Assembly: GCF_018991925.1 (NCBI RefSeq)
Contig: NW_024737068.1
Span: 11,727,642 to 11,791,641 of the forward strand
Length of the DNA: 64,000 nucleotides
From: Homarus americanus
Lineage: Eukaryota; Arthropoda; Malacostraca; Decapoda; Nephropidae
Reading direction: 5' to 3'
Shown here: one piece after another, positions 1-11,873 of the stretch
How the letters are laid out: every line of letters starts with the position of its first letter
Numbering within the stretch: the first letter of the stretch is position 1
Position numbers and translations under genes: made by a program
The notes under the pieces: model-generated
What the model was told of the DNA's origin: nothing
What the model saw: only the letters and a program-made list of their open reading frames with translations
Databases searched by the model: none

Positions 1-237
1 GAGAATCTATGTACTCATATTTCTAGTACCCCTGTGATGACAAGTTTAATAAACTATTCTGCAAATGTATTTTCTCATCCTGATTTAACTAATATATTAA
101 ATAAAAAACTTAAAGTAACAAAAAGTAAAGAAGGAAAACAATGCATCATTGAAATAAAGGGTGGGTGGGTGGATATTCTTCAGTTAAGACAACATTGTGG
201 GGAGATTCTTCATACGATCCAATCACTCTTTAGTTGA
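1..237 (+). CDS. Partial open frame at window edge, product not recognised
   Basis: A frame is open from the first base to a TAG at 235-237, giving about 78 residues that end in a charged, non-repetitive segment. I do not recognise the family. Directly after the stop comes a purine-rich run (241-250, G-rich), which is the arrangement seen where the last ORF of an LTR retroelement meets its polypurine tract. The frame could therefore be the C-terminus of a retroelement polyprotein, the last exon of an unrelated gene, or chance. No start can be chosen because the left part is outside the window. Confidence 0.25.
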   Translation, partial: ENLCTHISSTPVMTSLINYSANVFSHPDLTNILNKKLKVTKSKEGKQCIIEIKGGWVDILQLRQHCGEILHTIQSLFS

Positions 238-239
238 CT

Positions 240-640
240 GGGGGGGAGGGTCATGTTTACAACCAGTTTTAAAAAAAAAATTGAGTCACCTAGGATACCG
301 CATCTGGTAGCAGCCGACAGGAGGTGTGCGGTAAAATTAACTTATAAAATGGGATTAGTTCATTTTACAGACACACCTCCTGCAAGCACCTTGATAGTCA
401 GATACTCTTTCAACTTTAACTGGTTATAAACACGACGACCCCGTCAACGGAAGAGGGTGATTAAAACTCGGGCGTTAGACTCCTTGCATCCGCTTTGAGG
501 CGACAGGTGTGGTGATATACTGTACTGTAGTTGCGTAAGTATCGATGGCGAGCGACCCTCCACCTCCTATACTTATTGTACTAAATAGGGATGTAAAATG
601 GTGCCCAATAAACTAGCCCTCGGCACTGCGTGGGACAAAT
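240..640 (+). mobile_element. Possible LTR following a polypurine tract
   Basis: A G-rich polypurine run at 240-250 is followed by a stretch beginning near a TGTTTAC motif (~255). It contains a TATAAA-like box (345-350) and, near its far end, AATAAA (607-612) followed by a GC-richer segment ending near GGGACA (~637). The order PPT, TG, TATA box, poly(A) signal and CA resembles a 3' LTR. No second copy is visible in the window, so this remains an inference. Confidence 0.3.
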
Positions 641-1590
641 CTGAATCTGATCACGTAAAAATTTGTTAATATTTGTCATAATGGATCTTTTCGGTTTGAT
701 GAACTGTAATTTTGTTTTAATAAAAGCATATTAATCTGACGTAGTTTTACGTTCTAATTTCGGAAATATTCCATGTAAGCTACCGTGTACTTAGGAGAAA
801 CTAGTAGAAAGTACTAAATATCATACAAAAAAATATTTAGGCTCTGAAATATAAAAGAGGCTAGTGGTTATAAATCCTAGCTTAGGTCAGTATCACTGGA
901 ATTTCTTTAATGTGATTGTCCTTAACCTAACCTATTCTAACCTGTTACATCAATATATGGAAACAAAATAAACTACTGTAGATTATTACACGTCATTTTT
1001 GGTCTGCCATGTAGGAAGTAATGTTAACGGCCGTTAATATAAGGTTGGTTCTACAACGATGTGATGATCTTCATGATTATTGGAGTGTAACCGGTGCCCA
1101 GACCCAACTGTTTAGCTGCCGTTCTATGTGTCCCCCTTTCCCCCAGTACCATTTAGGTATTTACGTCACAGCCACTGGGGTTTATTCTATTCTTTGGCGT
1201 TGGAACAGAGCAGCTCCAACGAATGAAAGCACCAATTTTCTCCTACACCCCATTGGCCCTCCAATTAATGAATCACTGAAGTGACTGAATTATCTGTTTT
1301 TAGTTGGAGCAGATCACTAAACATTGACACTATCGCTGTACCTGTTTTAAGTTTAGATTTGGATAATACAGTTAATACTCAATGGTTCGTTTCTACTAAA
1401 ACCATAGTCCGTAGGTCAGTGATATATTTTTTCTAATTCACCGGAACGCCAAAGGTGCAGGTATGATGTTAGTAGAAAAAAAGAGCCAATTCAATGATGG
1501 TTTGTTTTTATTCGATGGAGCCATTCGCAACTCCAGTAAACGAAAACAACCAAAGACTTTGAAAAACAATCAACTGCTGTCGCCGTTGTA
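641..1590. other. No recognisable gene
   Basis: AT-rich sequence with no family-level similarity that I can name. It holds one 87-codon open frame at 1021-1284 (+) of ordinary composition, without recognisable motifs, repeat structure or splice context. If ACTR8 has further 5' exons outside the window, this could be intronic. Confidence 0.4.
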
Positions 1591-1594
1591 GCAG

Positions 1595-2315
1595 TTTCGA
1601 ACCTCTGTCCTGCATGGCAGTGAACCTGCATTACCCACATAACTGAATATATATAGAACAATGAATATGATGCATTCTTTGTGTACGAACCTCTGTCCTG
1701 TATAGCAGTGAAGAGTGACATTACCCACATGAATCTGACCGACGTAAATGTGGAGCATATGTGTATATATATATATATGTACATGTATATGTGTATAAAT
1801 AAATAAATAATAATAAAAGGTTTATTGAAAAGTTTGAGCCCGAAGGCTGAAAATATACATTGGACATAAATGACTTATTACATCTACATTGGTGGTTTAA
1901 CAAAGCCTTCATTAGAGAAAGGTGAAGGAACATACAGATTAATGTTTACACACGTAGATCATGTGAGCTGAGGTGTTGAACAACAGACACAAAGTGTAGT
2001 AACTCCCTCACAGATGGCGTTATGAGGGGCATCACGTGGAGTACTAGTTCCCTCACAGGTGGTGTTATGAGGGGCTTGACGTGGTGTAGTAATTCCTTCA
2101 TGTATATGTGTATATGTATGTATATGTGTGTGTGTACATATATGTATATGTACTGTCAATGAATATGATGCATCTCTTTGTGTACGAACCTCTGTCCTTC
2201 ACGGCAGTGAACAGTGACATTACCCATACGAATCTGACCTCTATACATTTATAGCTGTTAATGAATATGATGTATTTCTCTGTCCTGCGTGGCAGTGAGA
2301 AGTGATACCACCCTC
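1595..2315. repeat. Dispersed tandem ~100-bp repeat with a (TATG)n-rich core
   Basis: A unit of about 90-100 bp recurs, built around AATGAATATGATGCAT, then GTACGAACCTCTGTCC, then a GGCAGTGAA / ACATTACCCA block. Copies lie near 1600-1650, 1660-1745, 2157-2243 and (degenerate) 2258-2312. Between them is a second repeat of about 51 bp (1995-2098) whose units share CCCTCACAG and GTTATGAGGGGC. TA/TATG-rich simple sequence fills the remainder. No coding content is supported. Confidence 0.6.
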
Positions 2316-2418
2316 AGTGTCAAGACCTGACTGAATTACTCAGAATAGGCAAACTGTACTCCAAGCTCTGCCAATAAATTTGTTAAACTAAAAGTTTCAG
2401 AAGAAATGCGAGTGGAGA

Positions 2419-3908
2419 TGAAATGTTTGCCCAACATATCGTACCGCGCACCAGGCAGTTCGCTTTGAGATTCCTTGGCGTGCATAGCTGGCCTCCGTCT
2501 GCCCAATATATTGGGCTATATAAGTGGTATAAGTAGGCTTTGATGTATAATATTGCAACTAATTAATTGAGTTGTTGGAAGTGAACATGCAGTGAAGCCA
2601 GAAATATTATAAGCTATAGATAAAGGAAAATAAATTACCAGTATTATTATAGAGTTGTTTAAATTAGTAGCATTACATTCGACCTCCACGCAGTGGTAAC
2701 ACCCACTAAATTGTATTGATATAATATAATTTAAGTTGTACTAAACGTACGGGGAATCCGCGTCGTACGTTTGGCAGCTGCCGCTCAGCTGCCAAACGTA
2801 CGATATGATATAAATGTGTTGACACTTAAGGTAATGGGGGTCTAAATTTAAAGACATACAAACGTCTTAGTAAGTCAAGTGTCCTGATTGAAAATTAAAA
2901 AATAAATTCCAATCCAATATATTGGGTAGGAGGAGGCTGATGATGATGACAATGAAGTAAATTGGCAAATGTCTTTGCCCTAGGAGAGGAGAGGAGAGGA
3001 GAGAGAGAAGGAAAGCATAGAAACGGGAAGTAAAGTAGTAGGGGGTGATAGCAGGTGGGCTGTCCACCTACCTGAGACGAGTTGATATGTTTGGGTGGTG
3101 GCCACACACAGCAGACGTCTGCCCGCTCAAGGGAGGCAGGTGGAGGGGGGGGGGAGCTAGCTAGGCATTCATTAGTGTAATGGGTGTTAATTTTTGTTTG
3201 TTAGATGGTGATGTTATTTGTTCACATATATGTGTAAAGTGGGTCTTGTTCTTCTATGTTAGCATGGAGGCTCTTGGGCCACCAGCTGTGTGTTTTAGTA
3301 GTTACTTCTTTTAACTGGGAGAATATTGGGTCCTCCAACTCTTCAAGTTTGCTCTATACTCTCCGGGCTTGGCTGTGTGTACGTGTGTTCACTGGTTCGA
3401 TATTGTATAATTCGTGAAGTTCTTGTATTTTGGTGGTGTATGGGGGAGTTGCTTTGGTGTTCTACGGATAGCTTTGTTTTGTACTGATAGAAGTTTAAGT
3501 TGTCTGGTTTTGCTGATCGTGCTGAGTGGTATTGGTGGATACTCCAGGTGGGGGCGGACAAGTGCTTTAAATAGGTGTAGTTGAATTTTGGTGCCCATTT
3601 TGCTAAATCTTCGTAGTTTTGTGAGTTGTGATTGGGCAAGCTTTTCGCGTTGTGTTAGGTGTTTTGCTATGCCTGTTCTTGCTATTGTGAGTCCCAGAAT
3701 TTTGCCTTCGTTGGAGTATTGTATAGGTACGTTGTTGACTGTGATTGGTGCTGGGTTTATGTTGGCAATGTGTATGATCTTTAGTTTCTGTGTATTGGTT
3801 TGTATTTTCCACTTTTTTTTTCATATTCGTTGATTTGCTCCATGCACCCCACTGAATCTCAGCGCACTGCCTGGTGCGCGGTACAATATGTTGGGCAAAC
3901 ATTTCATC
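2419..3908. mobile_element. Segment bounded by ~65-bp inverted repeats, enclosing a LINE fragment
   Basis: A block at about 2419-2485 (starting GATGAAATGTTTGCCCAAC) reappears inverted at about 3845-3908. The first ~43 bp match with one or two differences, and the rest is weaker. The enclosed DNA includes a minus-strand LINE fragment that begins immediately inside the right arm. Either the arms are the termini of a compound element, or two copies of one dispersed repeat happen to lie in opposite orientation. No target-site duplication is evident. Confidence 0.5.
2880..3842 (-). pseudogene. LINE reverse-transcriptase C-terminal relic with 3' UTR
   Basis: On the minus strand, broken frames encode the post-catalytic part of a non-LTR reverse transcriptase. 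Visible motifs are EKKWKIQTN-like, then KALVRPHLEYPPIP, then KLLSVQNKAIR. These are typical of the Jockey/CR1-like 'thumb' region, where a conserved LVRPHLEY block follows the palm. Several frame breaks separate the segments. The downstream part (to ~2880) is a pyrimidine-rich 3' UTR with a poly-C run and a GGGAAGTAAAGTAG block (plus-strand reading). The same RT tail and 3' UTR recur at 38246-38728 and 40297-40890 on the plus strand, so this is a repeated family. Confidence 0.7.
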
Positions 3909-3933
3909 TGAAACTGCTACGAGATATAAACAC

Positions 3934-3972
3934 CCAAGGTAGGTAGATAACCTATCTACCTACCTACCTTGA
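3934..3972. repeat. Short palindrome with MITE-type terminus
   Basis: CAAGGTAGGTAGATA is followed after three bases by its near reverse complement, which carries one extra TACC. The same terminal sequence bounds the MITE at 9569-10194. This looks like a collapsed copy in which two terminal repeats are left with almost no interior. Confidence 0.6.
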
Positions 3973-4168
3973 TAAACATCCGCATGGCAACCTGTGTTAA
4001 ATTTAAACTTGGGAGATTAACAATTCTCTTTGTTGGACAGGGAAACCATGTTTTTTAATTACTGATATTACTGCAATAATAATTTACTTATTTCAGTAGA
4101 TATGAAACAATTCTTCTCCGAGTACATTCACACTTTTTTCACTGATTAATTTCTCGTTAAGTCCCAAT

Positions 4169-4975
4169 GTTACAATGTTCCCTGGTGGACTTGGCAGTAT
4201 TTAAACAAAATGGCCACTCGCTGTTGTGAGGATTTGTTTTATGAAGTCATTAACTTAAGCCAGTTTACCAACAAATGGACACTTAATTTCCCGGGGCATA
4301 ATGATAACATTTCTGATAAAACTCCAGCGTGGGGGTGTTGTTATTGTGGTTTCTGGGAAGTCCAAGTTACACTACACTACACTTTCACATGATGGAATGT
4401 GTGTTCTCTTGCGGCTTTATCATACGCTTGTGCACTACACCTAAGGTTATAGCCAATTACCGTTACGAATCAAAAAAAATTACATGGGGCCCAAAGTTTT
4501 TTTTTTTTTACGGGGATTAGCCCACCCGGGCACTGGTCACTGACACGCATCGGGGCCTGGGGGAGGGACGAAAATGTAATAATAATAATAATAATAATAA
4601 AGAATCATAAAGAAATACAAAAATGAAAAAGATCAAGAGTGAGAAACAATAGATGTATGTTGTGTTGTCAATGGTAAGAGAAACAATTGAGACCCTGCAA
4701 TTGTGTGTAAATGAGGCAGAAAGTCAGATCAGCAACCTGGGACTTGATCACAATTTTCGTGATGCTTTATGGCAGCAGGGTCTTTCACTAGACAATACAT
4801 TATGCTTCCAATATATTCCCAGGCGGTAGAACCTCCTTGTTTGGTAGCTGCCTACTACCTACTAAATTGATTATACCGGGTTACAATGCCCCCTGGTGGA
4901 CTTGGCAGTATTTAAACAAAATGGCCGCTGTCGCTGATGTGAGGATTTGTTTTATGAAGTCATTAATTTAAGCCA
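4169..4975. repeat. Pair of ~95-bp direct repeats 711 bp apart
   Basis: The block at 4169-4262 recurs at 4880-4975. Both contain CCTGGTGGACTTGGCAG, TTTAAACAAAATGGCC and GAGGATTTGTTTTATGAAG with few differences. The intervening DNA has no recognised coding content; it includes an A/T homopolymer run near 4500 and a short (AAT)n. This may be two copies of one dispersed repeat or a local duplication. Confidence 0.65.
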
Positions 4976-5124
4976 TATATATATATATATATAAAGTAAA
5001 TCACTGTAGGTGCGCATGATCTAGGTAAATGCTGATAGCCACAAGGAAAGAAGAAAACACGAAGTTCCCAAGCGCTAATTCTGTTTTCTTCCCAGGTTAT
5101 CAGCATTTCCTGATATACCTACAG

Positions 5125-5127
<3 letters not shown>

Positions 5128-5191
<64 letters not shown>
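5128..5191. repeat. (TA)n microsatellite
   Basis: Uninterrupted TA dinucleotides for about 64 bp. Open frames of alternating Tyr/Ile in either strand here are repeat artefacts. Confidence 0.95.
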
Positions 5192-5193
<2 letters not shown>

Positions 5194-5655
5194 AACACAA
5201 AACCATTTGTTATTTAGGGATTTGTACATCCTCTGGGTAAATGTTACATACGTTTGGGTCTACACAGTACTTTTAATCCATTATCCACGGACCACCGTGA
5301 CCTGTAAAGGTTGTCTCCATGGACGATGATCACCAGGCAAATTGGCTGCCGCCATTAACTGGCATTAACGCATACTGAGTTGAAGTTTCTGATTATTTCC
5401 AGACATGAGGCAATTAACATTATCGTTAATTTCTACAAGTTAACAATTAAATTAACTTTTTGACTTAAACTACTGGTTAACTTAATCGAAATTTTATCAA
5501 AGTAATCAATTAACCCTGATTAATTATCGATTAACTCCTTAGAAAAAATAACAATTATTATGTAATATAAAACACCAACCATGCCGTTGACTTTCCTGTA
5601 CAGTACACGTTCGTACTCGTACCTAACCAGACTGTAATAAGCCATTGTGAGAAAT
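5192..5655. other. No recognisable gene
   Basis: AT-rich unique-looking sequence between a microsatellite and a LINE fragment. I see no coding, RNA or mobile-element signal in it. Confidence 0.4.
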
Positions 5656-6335
5656 AGTGAATCAAGCAACTAAATTATTAGGTCTTATAAGAAGTTCGTT
5701 CAGATAACTAGACCGCGTAACGATCGTCGAGAGAGAGGTGCTCCCTACGGAGTACTGTCAAGCCACCTCGTCTGGTCCCCAAGATATGCTAGGGACTGTC
5801 AGTTGATTGAAAATGTTCAAAGGAGGGCCACCAAACTGGTGCCTGCACTTCGGCATCTCAGCTATACAGAATAGCGCGCCTGCAACTGCTTAGCTTATAC
5901 TACAGACTGACAGGGGGGGACCTAATTGAAGTGTATAAACATCACAAAGGACACTACTCAGTCGAGTGATCATACCTGGAACTGGCGGAGCTCGCCCAAC
6001 AAGAGGTCACAGCTCAAGGTTCAAGAAGCCGCAAGTCCAGAAAACTGTGAGGGCGAACTTTGTCCGAGTGAGAATTGTGAACTCTTGGAACAACCTGCCA
6101 GAGAGTGTTGTGACGGCACCGGGTGTGAGCTGTTTCAAGATCAGACTTGACCAGCACTGGAGCAGGTTCGGATACATTCAGGAGCCAGTACTTGCCAACA
6201 GTGTTTAACGAAGACGTGACCGACCACTCAAGCGGCTAAAGAGCCGATCGGTGGCGAAGAGGATAAAAGTAAAAATAGGTAACGCTAACCTAACTTCCTC
6301 CTTACCCATCCTAGGTAACATTCGGATGGGTAATT
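5656..6335 (+). pseudogene. 5'-truncated LINE, C-terminal RT tail
   Basis: The plus strand encodes, in shifting frames, the C-terminal tail common to CR1-like non-LTR retrotransposon ORF2 proteins. A segment reading IENVQRRATKLVPALRHLSY lies at ~5800-5870. A later frame (5966-6208) contains VRIVNSWNNLPESVV and SCFKIRLDQHW, the classic ending of these proteins, and stops at 6208. The catalytic palm is absent, as expected for 5' truncation during reverse transcription. At least one frameshift separates the two blocks. A poly-T/A run follows at ~6366. Confidence 0.8.
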
Positions 6336-6339
6336 TAGG

Positions 6340-7075
6340 ATGAAATAAGCTGGGGGGATCATAAGTTTTTTTTTTTTTTTAAATAAGAGAGGACACTATT
6401 TGTCTAAAAAATCCCATTATTATTATTATTCATTGAGATGAATGAGTCCAAATGATTCTACATGGTGAGTGGCGTCACATGTCGTTCGTGTACCCTGCTA
6501 TCTTATGCTGTAGTCTAGTGAGGTCGTTAGTACTCACCAGCAGTAAGACAGTATTACCAACCCCTTGCACTGAGCCGGAGCTTGGATAAGGTCTTCTCCG
6601 TACATTAACTCTTAGAATGGATGATGGTAGGATCATCAAACAAGGGATATGAGTCCTTCATTACATACCAAGGTCATCCCTTTGACTTAGAGTGGTCATG
6701 GGGTCACAGTACGAAATTCTGCTGTAGGGATGGGTTAACACATTGGTCGGGTGCAGTTTAGTTGTTATTACGTCTATCTGCATAACACCTTTATAAGTGA
6801 ATGATAGTGTAGAATTCGGTAACTACACCAAGTAGATAACATGTCTTAAATAATATTTTACGACACAGAAGGTGGGAACCATACATTAACGAATATTTTA
6901 CACCGCTACGGTATGTTCTGTGTGTAGCTGTACTTGTTTAAAAAAAAGCTGTCACTGTTCGCCTTACAACAGGGCGAGACGACAGCTCCAAGGTTTCCCT
7001 TACAACAGTAACCCAGTCACTATGTCCTAACAATAATTCCTTAAGGTCAACGAATCATGCAGCCGTAACGGAGTT
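6340..7075. other. No recognisable gene
   Basis: Contains a homopolymer T run (~6366-6380), a short (TTA)n (~6417-6430) and otherwise unremarkable sequence. The right end abuts a Gypsy relic and may be its diverged upstream part, but I cannot trace it. Confidence 0.35.
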
Positions 7076-7079
7076 ATTC

Positions 7080-7700
7080 CATGGAAAGAACCTCTCAGGC
7101 AGACTTGCACGTTGGTACTTGACCATTCAAGAATTCGAACCCGACTTTAAACACTTACCAGGATGAGCAAATGTGGTTGCCGACGCACTGTCTAAACACA
7201 TAGCTCCAGTGATACCAATATCCTTGTTCACTCCACAAAAATTAAGAGATGAACAACAAGATCCAATGTGGTCTAAAGTAATTTATGCTCTCGAATCAGG
7301 TGAGGAGGACGATCTACCAAAGTTACCTCTTCCGTTCACACAGTTTGAACTGCGACAAGACATACTGCACCGTACAACAAAAACAATGCAGAATACTGTC
7401 ACACAAATCGTCGTACCTGACAACCTAGAAGACACGGTACTCACTCTGTACCACAATACACCTCAAGCAGGCCATCCAGGGCGTGACAATAAGAAAATCT
7501 TACTATTGGAGTACAATGAAAAGGGACATCGAGCCACACATTGCTAATTGTTTATCTTGCGCTCAACACAGGGAACTACGATGCAACCTGCTCCAATTCT
7601 CGAATACCCAACGCCTGAACGCCCATTCGACACAGTCGCAATCGACTTATTGCAATTTACCGCTTCCTACTTTACTCATGGAAAGTGAAAGTTTATTGAG
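7080..7700 (+). pseudogene. Gypsy-type retrotransposon pol fragment (RNase H end and integrase zinc domain)
   Basis: Reading + from ~7090, a frame carries GRLARWYLTIQEF and then FKHLPG, the end of the Ty3/Gypsy RNase H domain. A stop codon (TGA at 7165-7167) follows where the family has a small residue, then NVVADALSK. After a ~70-residue linker comes an integrase HHCC-type segment with H..PQAGHPG and, one frameshift later, NCLSCAQH. A second frameshift leads to PFDTVAIDL, the start of the integrase core, ending at a TGA near 7688. At least one nonsense change and two frameshifts make it non-functional. No LTRs were found beside it. Confidence 0.85.
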
Positions 7701-8335
7701 AATAGCACAATAGACTTGGCCTCCTCTCTCTGAGCCGCTGGGAGTGGGTACTCCCAGTGGTGTGCCATTAATACACACACTGTAAACGCCTTCTGAGCGT
7801 TTAAAGGATGATCAAACTTCACGTTGAATTCGAAAGTTATAATTCTGTCAAACCTGTTGACTACAATTCATTCTTAGTACAGTATATTCACATAACAATC
7901 ATAGCTTTGTAATTAGTCTAATCTTAACACTTATGATGAGTACTTAATTTGCCATATTTCCATGTAGTCACAATGATAACCGATGCAATGGACACAGTCC
8001 ACTTGTGTAAACTTAAGTCCAGGTTAAACTTACGTGTTGAAAGTCTCAAGAGAAACAGGTTAGGTGTTGACTCTCTGATGGGGGATAGCTACATTGGCAG
8101 TGCCCTGCCCGGCGTCTCATGCCCAGCCCTGGCTGGCCGACTTTGTTGCGTCAGGCATTTATACACCAACAAGCTCCCCTTACTTCCACCCAACATACCA
8201 ACCTCCTCCGTGTCTCTCCATCTCCACCAACTCAATACTCTATATACGGGCAGGCACGTCCAATAAACATGACATGACTTACAGACTAACACAATATTTG
8301 TTTATGGGTCATCCTACTCATTACTGCTTGCGGTA
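7701..8335. other. No recognisable gene
   Basis: One 105-codon open frame (7949-8266, +) overlaps a 67-codon frame on the other strand. Neither shows motifs that I know. The block near 8094-8160 (CCCTGCCCGGCGTC, GGCTGGCCGAC) is GC-rich compared with its surroundings. Confidence 0.35.
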
Positions 8336-8553
<218 letters not shown>

Positions 8554-9141
8554 CACACGTGCTTGCAAAATATATGCAGTTTGAAGGCCGGTGAAAGGAT
8601 GATTGCACCAGTAGGTGGGATGGGGAAAGGATTGTGATGACAACAAGATTACACAACACATACAGTAGGTTGTGACAACACCCCATTTCCCAGACCTCCG
8701 CCCTCAATACACACTACACAGCGTTGCCTTGCCATTATTCCAACTACCCCACTGGTCATCCTTCTTATATAATAATTATAAAAGAGGTGTGTGTGTGTGT
8801 GTGTGTGCGCTTCATCTGTCAGTTATATAGCACCGTGTTCTAGATCTAGGTTCTACAGCAGACTTTAGAATAATATTAACAAATTCGGCCATCGTCAATT
8901 ATTCCTTGGCGGCTTATTTGACTGCTGTGAACTACTATGTAAATGTTCAATTTTGTCTTGTTTATTTTTAACGTGTGCTCAGTTGTGTATCGTCGTTTTT
9001 CTTCATCGGTATAATATTTATGGTGGTCATGTTGCTTCTCCTGCAGTATGTTAAACTACTTGGTAGTGTTTCAAGCGCTAGTGAATTCTTTAGAGAAACT
9101 GGTGCTTTTGCAAAACAAAAGACTCATGTTTATAGTATTAG

Positions 9142-9532
9142 CAGGGCCGGATTCAGGAGTGGGCAAAGTGGGCAGTTGCCCAGGGGCCTCCACATATCAG
9201 GGCTGGTCGACTTGAAACCACATGAATGACTCCAGTCATGTCTCGCTTTTGTGTGTGTGTGTGTTGGGAATTTGTACACTATCAATACATATACAGTTAA
9301 TTAAAAATTTCTCAATGTTCTAATTTCCTCACTATAACTGCATATGGCTTCAAAATTATCCATAGAAGTGTTCAAATTTTAAAATTTTCCTGGGGGGCTT
9401 ACAGCGCCCCCCGGAACTCCCAGATGTTTAGGCTCGCTTCACTCGCCACCCCACTCTCTTGGGTAGTTATAATGAGGGGGGCCTCCACAAAGAGGCTGCC
9501 CATGGGCCTCCACAGGTCTAAATCCGGCACTG
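9142..9532. mobile_element. hAT-type MITE with 8-bp target-site duplication
   Basis: The element starts CAGGGCCGGATTCAG and ends with CTAAATCCGGCACTG, an imperfect terminal inverted repeat. It is flanked on both sides by the identical octamer AGTATTAG (9134-9141 and 9533-9540). An 8-bp duplication with CAG..CTG-type ends is the signature of the hAT superfamily. It is 391 bp long with no transposase frame, so it is non-autonomous. It contains a local inverted pair of GGCCTCCACA blocks. Confidence 0.9.
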
Positions 9533-9568
9533 AGTATTAGGACTCCATAGTATTGAGACTTCTGCACG

Positions 9569-10194
9569 CAAGGTAGGTAGATAACAGGTAGCCTCACGCA
9601 GGCCCATAGGAATTCACTAATTGGCAACTCTACTCTCGAGACCGCTAAGCCACGCCCCTCATGCCACTTCATGCGCTTGTAATATTGTGGTATTATTGTC
9701 TGTATAGATCCTTTCTCTAATCAAAATATACAAGCATAAAATGTTATTAATCAGATATGTATTTAATAATATGTAATATACAGTGTATATTGCCATGTAA
9801 ATTATACAATAAGAAAATGTTTGACGAAATTTACAATAAAACGGGAACTCTGGTTGAATAGTAAAATATTCAATACATTTCCTCCCATTTTAAACATCCC
9901 GCTTCTACTGTTTGATGTAACTCAGTGGGCGGAGCTTAATATGTGATGTCATCGCTAGCCAATCAGCGACGTTGGATGAAATCCAGTGGTCGCAAGTAAG
10001 ATATTTATATTTATTTTATATATTTAATCAGTGGCTCCAATTAAAATAAAACAAAAAGTCTCCATTCCATGCATTTATTGTACAACTTTTAATTCCATCA
10101 TAAGCCTTAAAAAATACGTAAATAAAAATTTCATTTTTATTGTCATTAGCGTAGATTCTATGGGAGTGAGGCTACCTGTTATCTACCTACCTTG
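9569..10194. mobile_element. MITE with ~29-bp perfect terminal inverted repeats
   Basis: CAAGGTAGGTAGATAAC at 9569 extends for 29 bp that are matched exactly in inverse at 10166-10194. The similarity continues imperfectly for about 20 bp more. The interior is AT-rich with no open frame of interest. A clear target duplication was not found. The same terminus occurs as a collapsed palindrome at 3934-3972, so the family is present at least twice. The superfamily is not assigned. Confidence 0.85.
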
Positions 10195-10675
10195 ACCCAG
10201 ATTTTCAAAGATTCCCAACTTTAACTTTTTCCGTAAAGTGATGATGTATCAAAGTGGTTTAATTACACTGCAGTTCATGTATTACGTCAAAACAGTATCG
10301 ATGACTGCAGTGAGACTTTACACAGAGACAGTGTACTGAGACTACCATAAGTATAGTTAAGCACAGTGTAGTGAGACGGAGTATAGTTAAGAACAGGAAA
10401 TATAACAACTAATACATCTTTTAGATCCTTTTCTAGATTTTCTGTGCTGATTAATACTATTAAGTAAATGACAATATTTGTTAGCAAGATATCCTTATTA
10501 GAATGTTTACAATTGGTTTAGCGTGTATATAGACAACGTTGGTATGAAGTTTACTGTATATCGACGGTGCATATATACTTGTCTGTACGTAGTATTGGGG
10601 CTCCTGTTTACCCTAACTGATAATCTAGTATGTTGAATAGCAGAACGATAGAAATAATGTAAGAAATTTAGTTAG

Positions 10676-10677
<2 letters not shown>

Positions 10678-10749
<72 letters not shown>
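10678..10749. repeat. (TA)n microsatellite
   Basis: About 72 bp of uninterrupted TA dinucleotides. Confidence 0.95.
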
Positions 10750-10754
<5 letters not shown>

Positions 10755-11870
10755 GTTACCTGAATTGTAATTGCACCTGATTTAAATGCTGACTTCTGCG
10801 CATGACACTTTCAGAGGGAAAAGCTAACGTCTCGATCAGGCACAAGCGTTTGCAGCGAGCAGAGTGCCCCGGATATCTAACAACCAATCAGCGAGTTTCT
10901 CCCACTGAAAATACGCGGATCATGGCCACTTATGGAGAATATTTTGGTTAATATTGAAGAGTTGGGGGCATGTAAGGCAATAAAAAACTGTGATTTAATA
11001 ATAAAAATAGTTTTATACACGGTAGTATATTGGATAGGACCTAAAACAAAGTGTATGGTGTGAAAGAATTGAAAAGGATTGCCCCTAGTTGAAACTAGTT
11101 TTAGCCCCGCCCATTTTTAAGTTGGGGGGGGGGGGGCTGTCCGATTTCATTAGCTGTTGGCGACTTGGTGTAAAAATATTGATAATTACTCGAATTTGAT
11201 TATAACTTTAATATCATTACTCCTAAGATACTTTAAATAAGGGTGAACAAGTTGATTACAGTCCTGTAAATGCAAAAATTAAGACTTAAACGAACCTGTT
11301 CTGCCGTGTGGTTTCATAGTTCGGGAGAGATTACCGTTACAACGGGCCCGATAGTTTTTCTTATTCTTATTATTGACTGATTGACTTCTTTTCCTTTTTT
11401 TTTCTTTCCATAATTTTCTGAATATTTTCTTCACTATTTCTTTCCGTAGTGTCCAAATAACAGTTCTCCTAATTTTATTGTTTTTTGAAGACTGTTGTAC
11501 TACAGTTATTTCCAAGACGCGGTACACTGTTGTATTTGTTAATGACAGTCCGGGAAAGGGAACACGTTAGCTATTCCGTGCATCTTAAAATGCCTTACAA
11601 TAAACGCCTAATACTCACCACCTTCATTAAAGACCGGCGATCGGGGAGGGGCTCACTAACTTAGCTCCATCATTAATTCCTGATCTCCTTCCACATTAGC
11701 AAACCTTGAGAATCAATTTACATTGTAGGATATCCTAACTTTATATTTGTACGTAATCTAAACTCCGACATTGCCACTTAAGGTACTCACCCATATTGAG
11801 TGTTTATTTGAGTTGTATGACGTAATGTAAATATATCTTGTCCTGATATTAACCAATTATGGATACTTCA
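10750..11870. other. No recognisable gene
   Basis: Mixed AT-rich sequence with a poly-G run at about 11125-11137 and a poly-A/T stretch at ~11396. No coding or RNA feature is supported. It is probably intronic or upstream of the first visible ACTR8 exon. Confidence 0.4.
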
Positions 11871-11873
11871 TGA

